The position numbers and the translations under genes were made by a program. Below, one piece after another: positions 51,269 to 60,988 of a stretch of DNA of 64,000 nt (position 1 is its first letter; each line of letters begins with the position of its first letter). The DNA is from Streptomyces sp. HNM0575. GTDB taxonomy: Bacteria; Actinomycetota; Actinomycetes; Streptomycetales; Streptomycetaceae. The notes beneath the pieces are model-generated. The model worked only from the letters and a program-made list of their open reading frames with translations, was not told where the DNA came from and ran no database searches. The stretch covers positions 298,522-362,521 of the forward strand of contig NZ_JAASAG010000003.1 of NCBI RefSeq assembly GCF_012726265.1, read 5' to 3'.

Positions 51269-51278
51269 CGCGGTCACC

Positions 51279-52979
51279 TCACTTGTACATCGTCTGGTTC
51301 ATGGTTCCGGGGGCGTACGCGTCCGGGTCGATCCACACGTTGACCAGGGACGGCTTGCCGGAGGCGCGGGCGCGCTCCAGCGCGGGCCTGATCTCGGAGG
51401 GCTCGCGCACGGCCTCGCCGTGGCCGCCGAGCATCCGTGCGAACTCGTCGTAGGGGACGTCGCCGAGGGTGTTGCCGACCCGCTCGCGCTCCTCGCCGTA
51501 CTTGGCCTTCTGGCCGTAACGGATCTGGTTCATCGAGGAGTTGTTGCCGACGATCCCGACGAACGGCAGGTCGTAGCGGACGAGCGTCTCGAAGTCCCAG
51601 CCGGTCAGCGAGAAGGCGCCGTCGCCGAAGAGCGCTACGACCTCCTTGTCCGGGCGGGCCTGCTTGGCGGCCAGCACGAAGGGCACGCCGACGCCCAGCG
51701 TCCCCAGCGGCCCCGGGTCCATCCAGTTGCCGGGCGCCTTGGGCTGGACGACCTGGCCGGAGAAGGTGACGATGTCGCCGCCGTCGCCGATGTAGAGCGA
51801 GTCCTCCGTCAGGAAGTCGTTGATCTCGCTGACCAGCCGGTACGGGTGGATCGGCGAGGCGTCCGAACGCAGCTGCGGCAGCCGCTTGTCCAGCGCCGTC
51901 TGCTCCGCGGTGCGCAGCTCCTCAAGCCACGCCTTGCGCTTGTCGCCGCCGCCGTTGAGCCGCCCCGAGGCCGCCTGTGTGACTGCGGAGAGCACCAGGT
52001 CGGCGGAGCCGACGATGCCGAGGTCGATGTCCCGGTTCTTGCCGACGGTGCGGTAGTCGAGGTCGATCTGCACGACGGTCGCGTCGGGGGAGAGGCGCTT
52101 GCCGTACCCCATGCGGAAGTCGAAGGGCGTGCCGACGATGACGATGAGGTCGGCGTTGGAGAAGGCGTAACGCCGCGAGAGCTGGAAGTGGTACGGGTCG
52201 CCGGGCGGCAGGGTGCCTCGGCCCGCGCCGTTCATGTACGCCGGTACGTTCAGCGTCCGTACCAGCTCCTTCGCGGCCTCGGTCGCCCGGCACGTCCAGG
52301 TCTGGGAGCCGAGCAGGATGGCCGGCCGCTCCGCCTGCACGAGCAGGTCCGCGAGCTTCTGGACGTCGTCGGGGTCGCCGGCCTGGCGGGTGGAGGCGCG
52401 GTAGTTGCCGGTCTTCGGCACGCGCGCCTTGTCCGCGGGCACCTTCGCGTCGAGTACGTCGCGCGGTATCTCCAGGAACGACGGGCCGGGCGCGCCGTGG
52501 TAGCACTCGCGGAAGGCCATCGAGACCATGTCCGCCGCGCGCGCCGTGTCCGGCACCGTGGCCGCGAACTTGGTGATGGGCGTCATCATGTCGACGTGCG
52601 GGAGGTCCTGGAGGGACCCCATCTTGTGCTGCGTGTGGGCTCCTTGGCCTCCGATGAGCAGCATCGGCGACTCGGCGCGGAAGGCGTTGGCGACGCCGGT
52701 GACGGCGTCGGTCGTGCCCGGACCCGCGGTCACCACGGCGCAGCCGGGTTTGCCGGTCAGCCGTGCGTAGCCGTCGGCGGCGTGCGCGGCCACCTGCTCG
52801 TGGCGTACGTCCACCACGTCGATTCCCTCGTCGACGCAGCCGTCGTAGATGTCGATGATGTGGCCGCCGCAGAGCGTGTAGATGACCTCCACGCCCTCCG
52901 CCTTGAGCGCCTTGGCGACCAGGTGCCCGCCAGATATCAGGTCCTGGTTCTCGCGGCTTTCCTGGCTGTCGTCGGGCAT
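51279..52979 (-). CDS. ThDP-dependent decarboxylase, candidate oxalyl-CoA decarboxylase (acetolactate-synthase-like)
   Basis: A 566-residue thiamine-diphosphate enzyme. The catalytic Glu61 is in [40 protein letters not shown] follows. The ThDP/Mg motif is [20 protein letters not shown] ... VGIVGNN. Overall it is closer to IlvG/acetolactate synthase-like proteins than to classical Oxc: after the NN pair it reads SSMNQIRYG where Oxc has a GGIY-type segment. Its position immediately before frc makes decarboxylation of oxalyl-CoA to formyl-CoA and CO2 the best guess; glyoxylate carboligation is an alternative. The start ATG has GAAGGGA ten bases upstream, and an operator-like dyad lies 49-72 bp before it. 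Confidence 0.75.
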   Translation of the reverse strand: MPDDSQESRENQDLISGGHLVAKALKAEGVEVIYTLCGGHIIDIYDGCVDEGIDVVDVRHEQVAAHAADGYARLTGKPGCAVVTAGPGTTDAVTGVANAFRAESPMLLIGGQGAHTQHKMGSLQDLPHVDMMTPITKFAATVPDTARAADMVSMAFRECYHGAPGPSFLEIPRDVLDAKVPADKARVPKTGNYRASTRQAGDPDDVQKLADLLVQAERPAILLGSQTWTCRATEAAKELVRTLNVPAYMNGAGRGTLPPGDPYHFQLSRRYAFSNADLIVIVGTPFDFRMGYGKRLSPDATVVQIDLDYRTVGKNRDIDLGIVGSADLVLSAVTQAASGRLNGGGDKRKAWLEELRTAEQTALDKRLPQLRSDASPIHPYRLVSEINDFLTEDSLYIGDGGDIVTFSGQVVQPKAPGNWMDPGPLGTLGVGVPFVLAAKQARPDKEVVALFGDGAFSLTGWDFETLVRYDLPFVGIVGNNSSMNQIRYGQKAKYGEERERVGNTLGDVPYDEFARMLGGHGEAVREPSEIRPALERARASGKPSLVNVWIDPDAYAPGTMNQTMYK

Positions 52980-53027
52980 GGCTTACGAGTCCCTTCGTCG
53001 GGTGTGAGCTCAGGTCAGAGCAGATTG

Positions 53028-53051
53028 CATACAGTCGACGAATACTGTATG
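53028..53051 (-). promoter_or_regulatory. Candidate GntR operator C (oxalyl-CoA operon / sucCD divergent promoter)
   Basis: Perfect 8-bp inverted repeat CATACAGT (53028-53035) and ACTGTATG (53044-53051) around cgacgaat, in the gap between the divergent decarboxylase and sucC genes. Read on the minus strand it contains GTCGACTGTAT, shared with sites A, B and D. It lies 50 bp before the decarboxylase and 80 bp before sucC, so it can control both. Confidence 0.7.
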
Positions 53052-53130
53052 AACCTTGTTATCCCGCATCGAGTGAGCGATGTCCAGGGGGCGTGCACCG
53101 ATCGTTTCGAAGATCGACCAGGGAGCACAT

Positions 53131-54285
53131 GTGGACCTTTTCGAGCACCAGGCGAGGGAACTCTTCGAGCGCTACGGCGTCTTGGTACCGGAAGCAGAGG
53201 TCGCGGAGACGGGCAGCGCGGCCCGTGAGGCGGCCGTGAAGCTCGACGCCGACCGGCGCGGCGTCGTGGTCAAGGCGCAGGTCAAGACCGGAGGCAGGGG
53301 CAAGGCCGGAGGCGTGAAGCTCGCGTCCGGCGCCGCGGCCGCCGAGATCACGGCACGCCAGATCCTGGGCATGGACATCAAGGGCCACACCGTGCACAAG
53401 GTGATGCTCGCCCAGCCCGTCGAGGTGGATCAGGAGTACTACGTCTCGTTCGTACTCGACCGCGCGCAGGGGCAGTTCATCGCGATCGCCTCCGCGGAAG
53501 GCGGCATGGAGATCGAGGAGGTGGCCGAGGCGCGCCCCGAGGCCGTCGCCCGCGTCCCCGTCGACCCGGCGGAGGGCGTGACGGCCGAGAAGGCCGCGGA
53601 GATCGTCGAGGCCGCGGGCCTGCCCGCGGGCGCCGGTCCCGTGCTGCGCAAGCTCTGGCAGATCCTGCGCTCCGAGGACGCGCTCCTGGTCGAGGTCAAT
53701 CCCCTGGTCCGTACGGTCGGCGGCGAGATCGTCGCGCTCGACGGCAAGGTCACCCTCGACGACAACGCGCGCTTCCGGCAGGCGCGTTGGGGCGAGCCGG
53801 ACGAGGGCGCCGACAGCGGATCACTGGAGGCGCTGGCCTCGGCGAAGGGCCTCAACTACGTCAAGCTCGACGGCGAGGTCGGCGTGATCGGCAACGGCGC
53901 GGGGCTGGTGATGTCCACCCTCGACGTCGTCGCCGGCTGCGGCGCGAAGCCCGCGAATTTCCTGGACATCGGGGGAGGGGCTTCGGCGCAGGTGATGGCC
54001 GACGGGCTCTCCGTCGTACTCGGCGACCCGTCCGTGAAGTCCATCCTCGTCAACGTCTTCGGCGGGATCACCGCCTGCGACGCCGTCGCCGACGGAATCA
54101 TCCGGGCCCTGGGACGGATCCGCCTGACCAAGCCGCTCGTCGTGCGGCTCGACGGCAACAACGCCGTACGCGGGCGGGAGATCCTTCAGGCGAACCCCCA
54201 CCCGCTGCTTGAGCAGCGCACCACGATGGACGGCGCCGCCCGGCGGGCCGCCGAACTGGCCACGTCCGCGGCCGCGATCGCGTAG
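53131..54285 (+). CDS. sucC: ADP-forming succinyl-CoA synthetase beta subunit homologue
   Basis: A 384-residue ATP-grasp subunit: VDLFEHQARELFERYGVLVP at the start, VVVKAQVKTGGRGKAGGVKL (nucleotide loop), VNPLVRTVGGEIVALDGKVT, NGAGLVMSTLDVVAGCGAKP and VNVFGGITACDAVADGII. The GTG at 53131 is chosen (GGGAG five bases upstream and the canonical family start) over an upstream frame opening at 53080. It pairs with sucD 15 bp downstream. Streptomyces normally has another sucCD for the citric acid cycle; this pair, divergent from the oxalyl-CoA operon and sharing its operator region, may use a different acid (malate, oxalate, formate) (inference). Confidence 0.93.
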   Translation: MDLFEHQARELFERYGVLVPEAEVAETGSAAREAAVKLDADRRGVVVKAQVKTGGRGKAGGVKLASGAAAAEITARQILGMDIKGHTVHKVMLAQPVEVDQEYYVSFVLDRAQGQFIAIASAEGGMEIEEVAEARPEAVARVPVDPAEGVTAEKAAEIVEAAGLPAGAGPVLRKLWQILRSEDALLVEVNPLVRTVGGEIVALDGKVTLDDNARFRQARWGEPDEGADSGSLEALASAKGLNYVKLDGEVGVIGNGAGLVMSTLDVVAGCGAKPANFLDIGGGASAQVMADGLSVVLGDPSVKSILVNVFGGITACDAVADGIIRALGRIRLTKPLVVRLDGNNAVRGREILQANPHPLLEQRTTMDGAARRAAELATSAAAIA

Positions 54286-54300
54286 GGAGGCGGGAGAGGC

Positions 54301-55212
54301 ATGGCGATCTTCCTCAGCAAGGAGAGCAAGGTCATCGTCCAGGGCATGACCGGCTCGGAGGGCATGAAGCACACCCGGCGCATGCTCGCGTCCGGCACCG
54401 ACGTCGTCGGCGGCGTCAACCCGCGCAAGGCGGGAACGAAGGTGGAGATCGAGGGTCCTTCCACGCCCGGCGGCGTGGAAGGCACCCCCAGGTCGGTGCC
54501 GGTCTTCGGGACGGTCGCCGAGGCGCGGGAGGCGACCGGCGCCGACGTGTCCGTCCTCTTCGTGCCACCGGCCTTCTCCAAGGCGGCGGTCGAGGAGGCG
54601 GCCGACGCGGGCATCCCGCTCGCCGTCGCCATCACCGAGGGCATCCCGGTGCACGACGCGGTCGCCTTCCGTGCGTACGCCAAGGAGCGCGGCACCCGCG
54701 TCATCGGGCCCAACTGCCCGGGACTCATCAGCCCCGGGCTGTCCAACGCCGGGATCATCCCCGCCGACATCGCACCCGAGCCGGGCCGCATCGGGCTCGT
54801 CTCCAAGTCGGGCACGCTCACCTACCAACTCATGTACGAGCTGCGCGACATCGGCTTCTCCTCGTGCGTCGGAATCGGCGGCGACCCCGTCATCGGTACG
54901 ACGCACATCGACTGTCTCGCGGCCTTCGAGGAGGACCCCGAGACGGATCTGATCGTGATGATCGGCGAGATCGGCGGCGACGCGGAGGAGCGTGCCGCGG
55001 AGTTCATCGAGGAGCGTGTCACCAAGCCGGTCGTCGGCTATGTCGCCGGCTTCACCGCCCCCGAGGGCAAGACCATGGGGCACGCCGGGGCGATCGTCTC
55101 GGGTTCGTCGGGCACCGCGCGGGCGAAGAAGGAGGCGCTGGAGGCGGCGGGCGTACGGGTCGGCGAGACACCGACGGAGACGGCGCGGCTCGTACTCGAC
55201 CGGCTCGCCTGA
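54301..55212 (+). CDS. sucD: ADP-forming succinyl-CoA synthetase alpha subunit homologue
   Basis: A 303-residue CoA-binding subunit. [67 protein letters not shown] and the phospho-histidine site [20 protein letters not shown] are intact, so an active enzyme is expected with the adjacent beta chain. GGGAGAGGC precedes the ATG. It ends the short operon. Confidence 0.95.
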   Translation: MAIFLSKESKVIVQGMTGSEGMKHTRRMLASGTDVVGGVNPRKAGTKVEIEGPSTPGGVEGTPRSVPVFGTVAEAREATGADVSVLFVPPAFSKAAVEEAADAGIPLAVAITEGIPVHDAVAFRAYAKERGTRVIGPNCPGLISPGLSNAGIIPADIAPEPGRIGLVSKSGTLTYQLMYELRDIGFSSCVGIGGDPVIGTTHIDCLAAFEEDPETDLIVMIGEIGGDAEERAAEFIEERVTKPVVGYVAGFTAPEGKTMGHAGAIVSGSSGTARAKKEALEAAGVRVGETPTETARLVLDRLA

Positions 55213-55323
55213 GAGGGCCGGCCGACCCGGTCGGACCCGGCAGGGGCCGGCGTGAACTGCGGTGCGGACGTGACGTTCCGCATATCTGGGCTCGGGCGGG
55301 TGTCACGTCACGCGACAACTCAC

Positions 55324-55335
55324 TACTGTCCAGTA
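55324..55335 (+). promoter_or_regulatory. TACTG-TC-CAGTA dyad
   Basis: A 5-bp perfect dyad with a 2-bp spacer, 60 bp before the aldehyde dehydrogenase remnant. TetR-type operators of aldehyde or fatty-acid genes often look like this; here it now controls a broken gene. Confidence 0.4.
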
Positions 55336-55394
55336 ATAAGTCCACGCCGGCTTCACCGACCGCCCCGTATGTGCAACGAGAGCGGAGAAGAACG

Positions 55395-55808
55395 ATGGGC
55401 ACCACACCCTCACCCTCGTCACTCCCACCCCCGACGCCGCCAGGAACGGCCGGGCGGCCCGGCCCGTCCGCCCCCGCCCGGCCGGTCCTCAAGCCCGGCG
55501 CCGCCTGGGCCGACGCCTGGGAGCGCTGCCGCGCCGCCGCGCCCGAAGCCTTCACCGGCGACGGGCGGATACGCGGCCTCCGGCACGGTGCCTGGCACGA
55601 CGGCGGCGAGGACCGCGAAGTGCCGCCCGCAACCAGCCCGTTGGACGGCACGTCCATCGCCCGTACCGCTGCGTCGTCCGCGGCCGAGACGCGCGAGGCG
55701 CTCTCCGCTGCGTGCGACCGGCACCGCGCGCGGCGCCACGTACCGCTGCCGGAGCGCGCCGCCCGCGTCGGCGCCGCGCTCGACGCGCTGGCCGAACACC
55801 GCACGCTG
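55395..55808 (+). pseudogene. N-terminal remnant of an aldehyde dehydrogenase gene
   Basis: An ATG with GGAG seven bases upstream begins about 138 codons that look like the N-terminus of actinobacterial aldehyde dehydrogenases: WADAWERCRAAAPEAFTGDG, SPLDGTSIARTAA and LPERAARVGAALDALAEHRT. The expected continuation (the LLAWEIGKPW-type segment, NAD fold and catalytic Cys) is missing. After 55808 the frame continues with unrelated Arg/Pro-rich residues into the tRNA gene. The remaining ~350 residues are absent in all frames, so this is a truncation rather than a frameshift. The break point is within 140 bp of the tRNA-Leu. Confidence 0.55.
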
Positions 55809-55948
55809 CCCGGCCGGCCGCCGGAGCGTGCGGCCCCGTGCGACCGCCGCCGGACCGCCCGCTCACCGGGGATCACCGAGGTGAAGACCGCTGCCGGAGC
55901 TTGGTATGGTTGTCCGCGTCGCCACGGCAGAGCCGGGCGACGACCCTT

Positions 55949-56033
55949 GTCCGGGTGGCGGAATGGCAGACGCGCTAGCTTGAGGTGCTAGTGCCCTTTA
56001 TCGGGCGTGGGGGTTCAAGTCCCCCCTCGGACA
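55949..56033 (+). tRNA. tRNA-Leu (GAG)
   Basis: An 85-nt class II tRNA. Acceptor GTCCGGG pairs with CTCGGAC (one G-U); the anticodon stem CTAGC/GCTAG holds loop TTGAGGT with anticodon GAG at 55982-55984. A long variable arm (tgccctttatcgggcg) and T-arm GGGGG-TTCAAGT-CCCCC follow. CCA is not encoded. Confidence 0.95.
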
Positions 56034-56490
56034 CAGACATCGCGCCCCGCCGGTGCCCGCGGCTTCCCGCCGGGCACCCGCGGATCCTCCGACTCCGGTC
56101 GGTCTCTCGGTCTTCGTGCCGATCCCCGCGTATCTGCGTCCGTGGTGGCTTCCCGCCTCGCTCGCGTACGTACCCCGTCACACGCGTCTGCCCGGTCCCC
56201 ACCGCGCAGCGGTCCACGGCCCGGGGTCCCACCGGTCCCCGCCGTGCCGTCCGCCGCCTCCAGCCCTGCCGTCCTCACGGCTGCGCGGCCTTCCGTAGGG
56301 CCGCTGTCCGCCGCCACGGTCCCCGCGCCGCCCGTCCGCAGCGTCCTGAAGGACTCACCGAGGAGACACATCTCGACCGAAGCCAGTCAGACTGACCTTT
56401 GATACGCCCTCTGAGCAGTCCACTCACGACCGTGCCGTCCCGCGGTACGCCGGACCGCCAAGCCGCTCAACACCCCGTATAGGGAGACCG
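56034..56490. other. tRNA to pntA gap
   Basis: A 457-bp gap of very GC-rich sequence with no credible reading frame. A small dyad GTCAG-A-CTGAC (56386-56396) about 95 bp before pntA is the only regulatory-looking element. Confidence 0.4.
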
Positions 56491-58041
56491 ATGTCAGATT
56501 CACATCCGCAGCAGATCGGCGTCGCCGCCGAGTCTCGAGCCGGGGAGACCCGGGTCGCGGCCACGCCGGACAGCATCCGGAAGATCCTGAAGCTCGGCTA
56601 CGAGGCAGTCGTCGAATCCGGAGCGGGCGAGGCCTCGGGCTTCTCCGACGCGCAGTACACCGAGGCGGGCGCGACGATCGGCGACGCCTGGCAGGCGGAC
56701 GTCGTCGTGAAGATCAACGAGCCCTCGCACGAGGAGATCGGACGGCTACGGGACGACGCGACGCTGGTCGGCATGATCGCCCCCGGCCTCAACCCGAGCC
56801 TGCTCGACGAACTCGCGCAGCGCTCCCTGACCGTGCTGTCCATGGACGCCGTGCCGCGGATCTCGCGGGCCCAGTCGCTCGACGTGCTCAGCTCCATGGC
56901 CAACATCGCGGGCTACCGTGCCGTCATCGAAGCGGCGCACGTCTTCGGGCGGTTCTTCACCGGGCAGGTCACCGCCGCCGGGAAGGTGCCGCCGGCCAAG
57001 GTCCTCGTGGCGGGCGCCGGCGTCGCCGGTCTCGCGGCGATCGGCGCGGCCAGCAGCCTCGGCGCCGTCGTACGGGCGACCGACCCGCGCCCCGAGGTGG
57101 CCGACCAGGTCAAGTCGCTCGGCGGTGAATACCTTCCCGTCGAGGTCGAGCAGGAGGCCTCCACCGACGGCTACGCCAAGCAGACTTCGGAGGCGTACGA
57201 CCGCCGCGCCGCGGAGATCTACAGCGAACAGGCCGCCGACGTCGACATCGTCATCACCACCGCACTCATCCCCGGGAAGCCCGCACCGCGGCTGATCACC
57301 GCCGAGGACGTCGCGAGCATGAAGCCCGGCAGCGTCATCGTCGACATGGCCGCCTCCCAGGGCGGCAACGTCGACGGAACCGTCGCCGGCAAGGCCATAG
57401 TCACCGACAACGGCGTGACGATCATCGGCTACACCGACCTGCCGGGCCGTCTGCCCACGCAGGCGTCCCAGCTGTACGGCACCAACATCGTCAACCTGCT
57501 CAAGCTGCTCACGCCGGAGAAGGACGGGCAGCTGACGCTGGACTTCGACGACACCGTGCAGCGGGGCGTCACCGTCGTACGGGACGGGGAGACGACGTGG
57601 CCGCCGCCACCTGTGCAGGTGTCGGCCGCCGCCACCGCGAAGACCGATGAGAGCGCGGGGGCCGTGGCCGCCGCGGAACCGAAGAAGCCGCGGCTGACGG
57701 CGCGCCTTCGGTTCGGGCTCATCGGCGTCGCCATGGCCGCGATGTTCGCGCTGATCGCCTTCTCACCGTCCCAACTGGCGGAGAACTTCACGGTGTTCGC
57801 GCTGGCTGTCGTGATCGGCTACTACGTCATCGGAAAGGTGCACCACGCGCTGCACACGCCGCTGATGTCCGTGACCAACGCCATCTCCGGGATCGTCGTC
57901 GTCGGGGCGCTGCTTCAGATCGGGCATGTGGGCCCCGCGGTCACTGTCCTCTCGTTCATCGCGATTCTGCTGACCAGCGTCAACATCTTCGGAGGCTTCT
58001 CCGTCACCCGTCGCATGCTCGGCATGTTCTCGAAAGGCTGA
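56491..58041 (+). CDS. pntA: NAD(P) transhydrogenase alpha subunit
   Basis: A 516-residue full-length PntA. Residues ~5-140 and 145-310 are the alanine-dehydrogenase-like domain I ([80 protein letters not shown]) that binds NADH. A linker leads to three or four helices (~400-516). The enzyme couples proton entry to hydride transfer from NADH to NADP+. GGGAG precedes the ATG by a few bases. It is followed six bases later by pntB. Confidence 0.96.
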   Translation: MSDSHPQQIGVAAESRAGETRVAATPDSIRKILKLGYEAVVESGAGEASGFSDAQYTEAGATIGDAWQADVVVKINEPSHEEIGRLRDDATLVGMIAPGLNPSLLDELAQRSLTVLSMDAVPRISRAQSLDVLSSMANIAGYRAVIEAAHVFGRFFTGQVTAAGKVPPAKVLVAGAGVAGLAAIGAASSLGAVVRATDPRPEVADQVKSLGGEYLPVEVEQEASTDGYAKQTSEAYDRRAAEIYSEQAADVDIVITTALIPGKPAPRLITAEDVASMKPGSVIVDMAASQGGNVDGTVAGKAIVTDNGVTIIGYTDLPGRLPTQASQLYGTNIVNLLKLLTPEKDGQLTLDFDDTVQRGVTVVRDGETTWPPPPVQVSAAATAKTDESAGAVAAAEPKKPRLTARLRFGLIGVAMAAMFALIAFSPSQLAENFTVFALAVVIGYYVIGKVHHALHTPLMSVTNAISGIVVVGALLQIGHVGPAVTVLSFIAILLTSVNIFGGFSVTRRMLGMFSKG

Positions 58042-58047
58042 AGCCCC

Positions 58048-59523
58048 ATGACTGCCACCACGTCTGCACAGGCCGCGGATCTCGTCGCGGCGCTTCTGTT
58101 CATCCTCAGCCTGGCCGGGCTCTCGCAGCACCGCACGTCCAGGGCAGGGGTCGTCTTCGGCATCGCCGGCATGGCGCTGGCGCTGCTGGCCACGGTCGTG
58201 CTCGCCGCGCGCGAGATCTCCGCGACCGCCACGCTGCTGATCCTCCTCGCCATGGCGATCGGGGGCGCGGCGGGCCTCTGGCGCGCGCGTCTCGTGGCGA
58301 TGACGCAGATGCCCGAACTCATCGCCATCCTGCACAGCTTCGTCGGCGTAGCGGCCGTACTCGTCGGCTGGAACAGCTACTTCGAGGTCGAGGCGAAGGG
58401 CGGTGCGCAGCACGTCGTCCCCGCCGAGCTGCTGGGCATCCACCACGCCGAGGTGTTCATCGGGATCTTCATCGGGGCCGTCACCTTCACCGGCTCGGTG
58501 ATCGCCTTCCTGAAGCTTTCGGCGCGGATCAAGTCGCAGCCGCTGATGCTGCCCGGCAAGAACGTGCTCAACCTCGGCGCCCTCGGGGCGTTCCTGGTGC
58601 TGACGGTCTGGTTCACCATCACCCCGAACCTGGGGCTGATGATCGGCGTGACCGTGCTGGCGCTGCTGCTGGGCCTGCACCTCGTCGCCGCGATCGGCGG
58701 CGGCGACATGCCCGTCGTCGTCTCGATGCTCAACAGCTACTCGGGCTGGGCCGCCGCCGCCGCGGGGTTCCTGCTGGACAACAACCTGCTAATCGTCACC
58801 GGTGCGCTGGTCGGGTCCTCCGGTGCGTACCTGTCGTACATCATGTGCAAGGGCATGAACCGCTCGTTCATCTCGGTGATCGCGGGCGGCTTCGGCATCG
58901 AGGCCCCCTCCGGCGGAGACGCCGAACAGGGCGAGCACCGGGAGACCAGCGCGGAGGACGCCGCCGAACTCCTGGGCGCCGCAAGCTCCGTGATCATCAC
59001 CCCCGGATACGGGATGGCCGTAGCCCAGGCCCAGCACCCGGTCGCCGAGCTCACCCGCACCCTGCGGGAACGCGGCGTCGAGGTGCGCTTCGGCGTCCAC
59101 CCGGTCGCGGGGCGGCTGCCGGGCCACATGAACGTGCTGCTCGCCGAGGCGAAGGTGCCGTACGACGTCGTGCTCGAAATGGACGAGATCAACGACGACT
59201 TCGAGCACACCTCGGTCGTCCTCGTGATCGGCGCCAACGACACGGTCAACCCGGCGGCGGCCGAGGACCCCACCAGCCCCATCGCGGGCATGCCGGTGCT
59301 GCGGGCGTGGGAGGCGGAGAACGTCATCGTCTTCAAGCGCTCGATGGCCTCCGGATACGCGGGAGTCCAGAACCCGCTGTTCTTCCGGGAGAACACGGCG
59401 ATGCTCTTCGGCGACGCGAAGCAGAGCGTGGAGAGCATCCTCAGGGCGCTGGGGGACGCGGGGCCGTCGGGTTCCGGCGGCGGCACCGACGCGGGGCGGC
59501 AGCCGGCAGGCGCGGGGATCTGA
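58048..59523 (+). CDS. pntB: NAD(P) transhydrogenase beta subunit
   Basis: A 491-residue PntB with about nine helices up to residue ~290 ([40 protein letters not shown] carry conserved polar channel residues) and the NADP(H)-binding domain III after it: [85 protein letters not shown] lies upstream of the ATG. It completes the transhydrogenase. Confidence 0.96.
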   Translation: MTATTSAQAADLVAALLFILSLAGLSQHRTSRAGVVFGIAGMALALLATVVLAAREISATATLLILLAMAIGGAAGLWRARLVAMTQMPELIAILHSFVGVAAVLVGWNSYFEVEAKGGAQHVVPAELLGIHHAEVFIGIFIGAVTFTGSVIAFLKLSARIKSQPLMLPGKNVLNLGALGAFLVLTVWFTITPNLGLMIGVTVLALLLGLHLVAAIGGGDMPVVVSMLNSYSGWAAAAAGFLLDNNLLIVTGALVGSSGAYLSYIMCKGMNRSFISVIAGGFGIEAPSGGDAEQGEHRETSAEDAAELLGAASSVIITPGYGMAVAQAQHPVAELTRTLRERGVEVRFGVHPVAGRLPGHMNVLLAEAKVPYDVVLEMDEINDDFEHTSVVLVIGANDTVNPAAAEDPTSPIAGMPVLRAWEAENVIVFKRSMASGYAGVQNPLFFRENTAMLFGDAKQSVESILRALGDAGPSGSGGGTDAGRQPAGAGI

Positions 59524-59587
59524 ACGACCAGTCGTACGGAGGAGACCCGGCTGACAGCTGTGTCCCATCGAGCTGTGCCGCCTGGGA

Positions 59588-59613
59588 CTGGGCCGATTTC
59601 ACTTGCGGCCCAG
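59588..59613 (+). terminator. Candidate terminator after pntAB
   Basis: An 8-bp perfect stem (ctgggccg/cggcccag) with a 10-nt loop, 65 bp after the pntB stop. Confidence 0.5.
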
Positions 59614-59748
59614 CCCCACGGGGGCGGGCACCCGGACCGTGCTGGACGCCGTTCGCCGCCAACTCGGCGATAGCGCTATTTCAAGAACGATGTTCGGGGC
59701 GGGGCAGCAGAGGTGTGGTGAACAGGGCCCGCGGAAGGGGCCGTTAGG

Positions 59749-60438
59749 ATGACGCGCCAGCCTCGGCAACATCGCCGGGAAGCACAGAGGCACACGCAAA
59801 GTGCAACGGGGGCGGAAGTGAAGACGGACGAGGGCGTCGGGGAGAACTCCCCGCACAGGAAGGTCAAGGGCGGAACCGGAACCGGCGCAGTTACCACCGA
59901 CGCCAGATGGAGTCTGCGCAAGCGAATCGGATTCAGCGTCCTGGGCGTTGCCGTGGCGCTCTACGGACTGTTCCTCGTCGGCAAGGGCTATGAGGACGGT
60001 CCCAGAAAGGTGGCCGATGGCACCCCCGGGACGGTCACCATCGAGTACTGCTCCGCACACGACCGGGGACGGCACACTGATGTGGAGTGCTCGGGCGCTT
60101 TCCACTCCGAGGACGGCAAGCTCCGCTACGACGTGAAGGAATTCGATCCCGGCACGCATTACGACGAGGGTGAGAAGGTCGGGGCCGTGGCTTTGAGCCC
60201 GGAGTCGTTCGACCGCAGTATCCCCGCGCTCTACGCCGAGGCTGCGCGCAGCTGGTGCTTTGCTGCGGCGGCGTTCGGCGTGGCCATGATGCTGATCGAG
60301 TCTGTTGTTCGCGCCGGCCGGCGTCCCAGCGCCGACCAGCGTCTCGCGCGCTACACCTTCCTCGGCGGTCTTGGCCTGCTTGTCGGCGGCGTGCTGGGGG
60401 GCTTCTTGTCCCTCGTGGCGGACTGGGCGGTGACGTAA
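59749..60438 (+). CDS. Membrane protein of unknown function (DUF3592-like)
   Basis: A 229-residue protein. The first ~55 residues are polar and disordered. Three hydrophobic segments follow: IGFSVLGVAVALYGLFLVGK, SWCFAAAAFGVAMMLIESVV and LGGLGLLVGGVLGGFLSLVA. Between the first two lies an exposed ~85-residue domain (TVTIEYCSAHDRGRHTDVEC) that resembles DUF3592-type proteins. Start ATG 59749 has AAGGGG eight bases upstream; GTG 59818 is possible. It opens a lower-GC group of orphan genes. Function unknown. Confidence 0.7.
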   Translation: MTRQPRQHRREAQRHTQSATGAEVKTDEGVGENSPHRKVKGGTGTGAVTTDARWSLRKRIGFSVLGVAVALYGLFLVGKGYEDGPRKVADGTPGTVTIEYCSAHDRGRHTDVECSGAFHSEDGKLRYDVKEFDPGTHYDEGEKVGAVALSPESFDRSIPALYAEAARSWCFAAAAFGVAMMLIESVVRAGRRPSADQRLARYTFLGGLGLLVGGVLGGFLSLVADWAVT

Positions 60439-60676
60439 CCGCTGAAACGCGGTGATAACTGCCCTCGCTTCTGGTGGTGTTGCAGAGCCCCCAGCGCTCC
60501 GCGGGCCCCACCACAACCGGCGTGCGGTGGATTTCGCACGCCGCGCGGGTGCGCGCGTAGCCCCTGGGGCGGGGATTGCGCATGTCCGAGCCCGTGGAGA
60601 TCCTATGCAGGGCGTGAGCGTGGGATCCCCGTTGATATTCTCGCTTGGATCTTCACCAACTGAACGGGGGGACGCG

Positions 60677-60988
60677 ATGGCGTCGGGTTATGCGGTGGAA
60701 CTGTCGGCCTTGCAACGTCTGAACAAGGATCTCAAGACCTGCACGGACGAGATGGATCATGCCTTGAAGGCGCTGGAGGAGATCGGTCCCAAGGGCCTCG
60801 GCTATGACTTCCTGGACGAAGCCTGTGCGCACTACCAGGACAAGTGGGACAACGGTCTCAGCCGGATCAGCGAAATCGCCGAGGACCTCAAGGACAAGAT
60901 CGATCACATCGGCAAGAACTACGCGAAGGCCGAATCCGGCGTGATCGATGCGCTCAAGGACGTCGGCTCGGGGGAGATGTACGGATGA
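60677..60988 (+). CDS. WXG100-like small helical protein
   Basis: A 103-residue, all-alpha protein of the size and helical pattern of WXG100/EsxA-like proteins, but without the exact WXG turn: CAHYQDKWDNGLSRISEIAE holds the single Trp at the helix-turn-helix position. Family members form antiparallel four-helix dimers and are secreted by type VII systems. GGGGGA precedes the ATG. It overlaps the next gene by ATGA, matching the usual pairing of a small partner with a large substrate. Confidence 0.7.
   Translation: MASGYAVELSALQRLNKDLKTCTDEMDHALKALEEIGPKGLGYDFLDEACAHYQDKWDNGLSRISEIAEDLKDKIDHIGKNYAKAESGVIDALKDVGSGEMYG

Noticed and set aside
51279..52979. A firm call of classical oxalyl-CoA decarboxylase (oxc).
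   Set aside because: The overall sequence and the segment after the ThDP motif are acetolactate-synthase-like, so the function is assigned from context only.
54301..54320. TTA codons as bldA targets.
   Set aside because: TTA strings noticed in passing were out of frame in the genes where I checked them. I did not scan every codon, so no claim is made.
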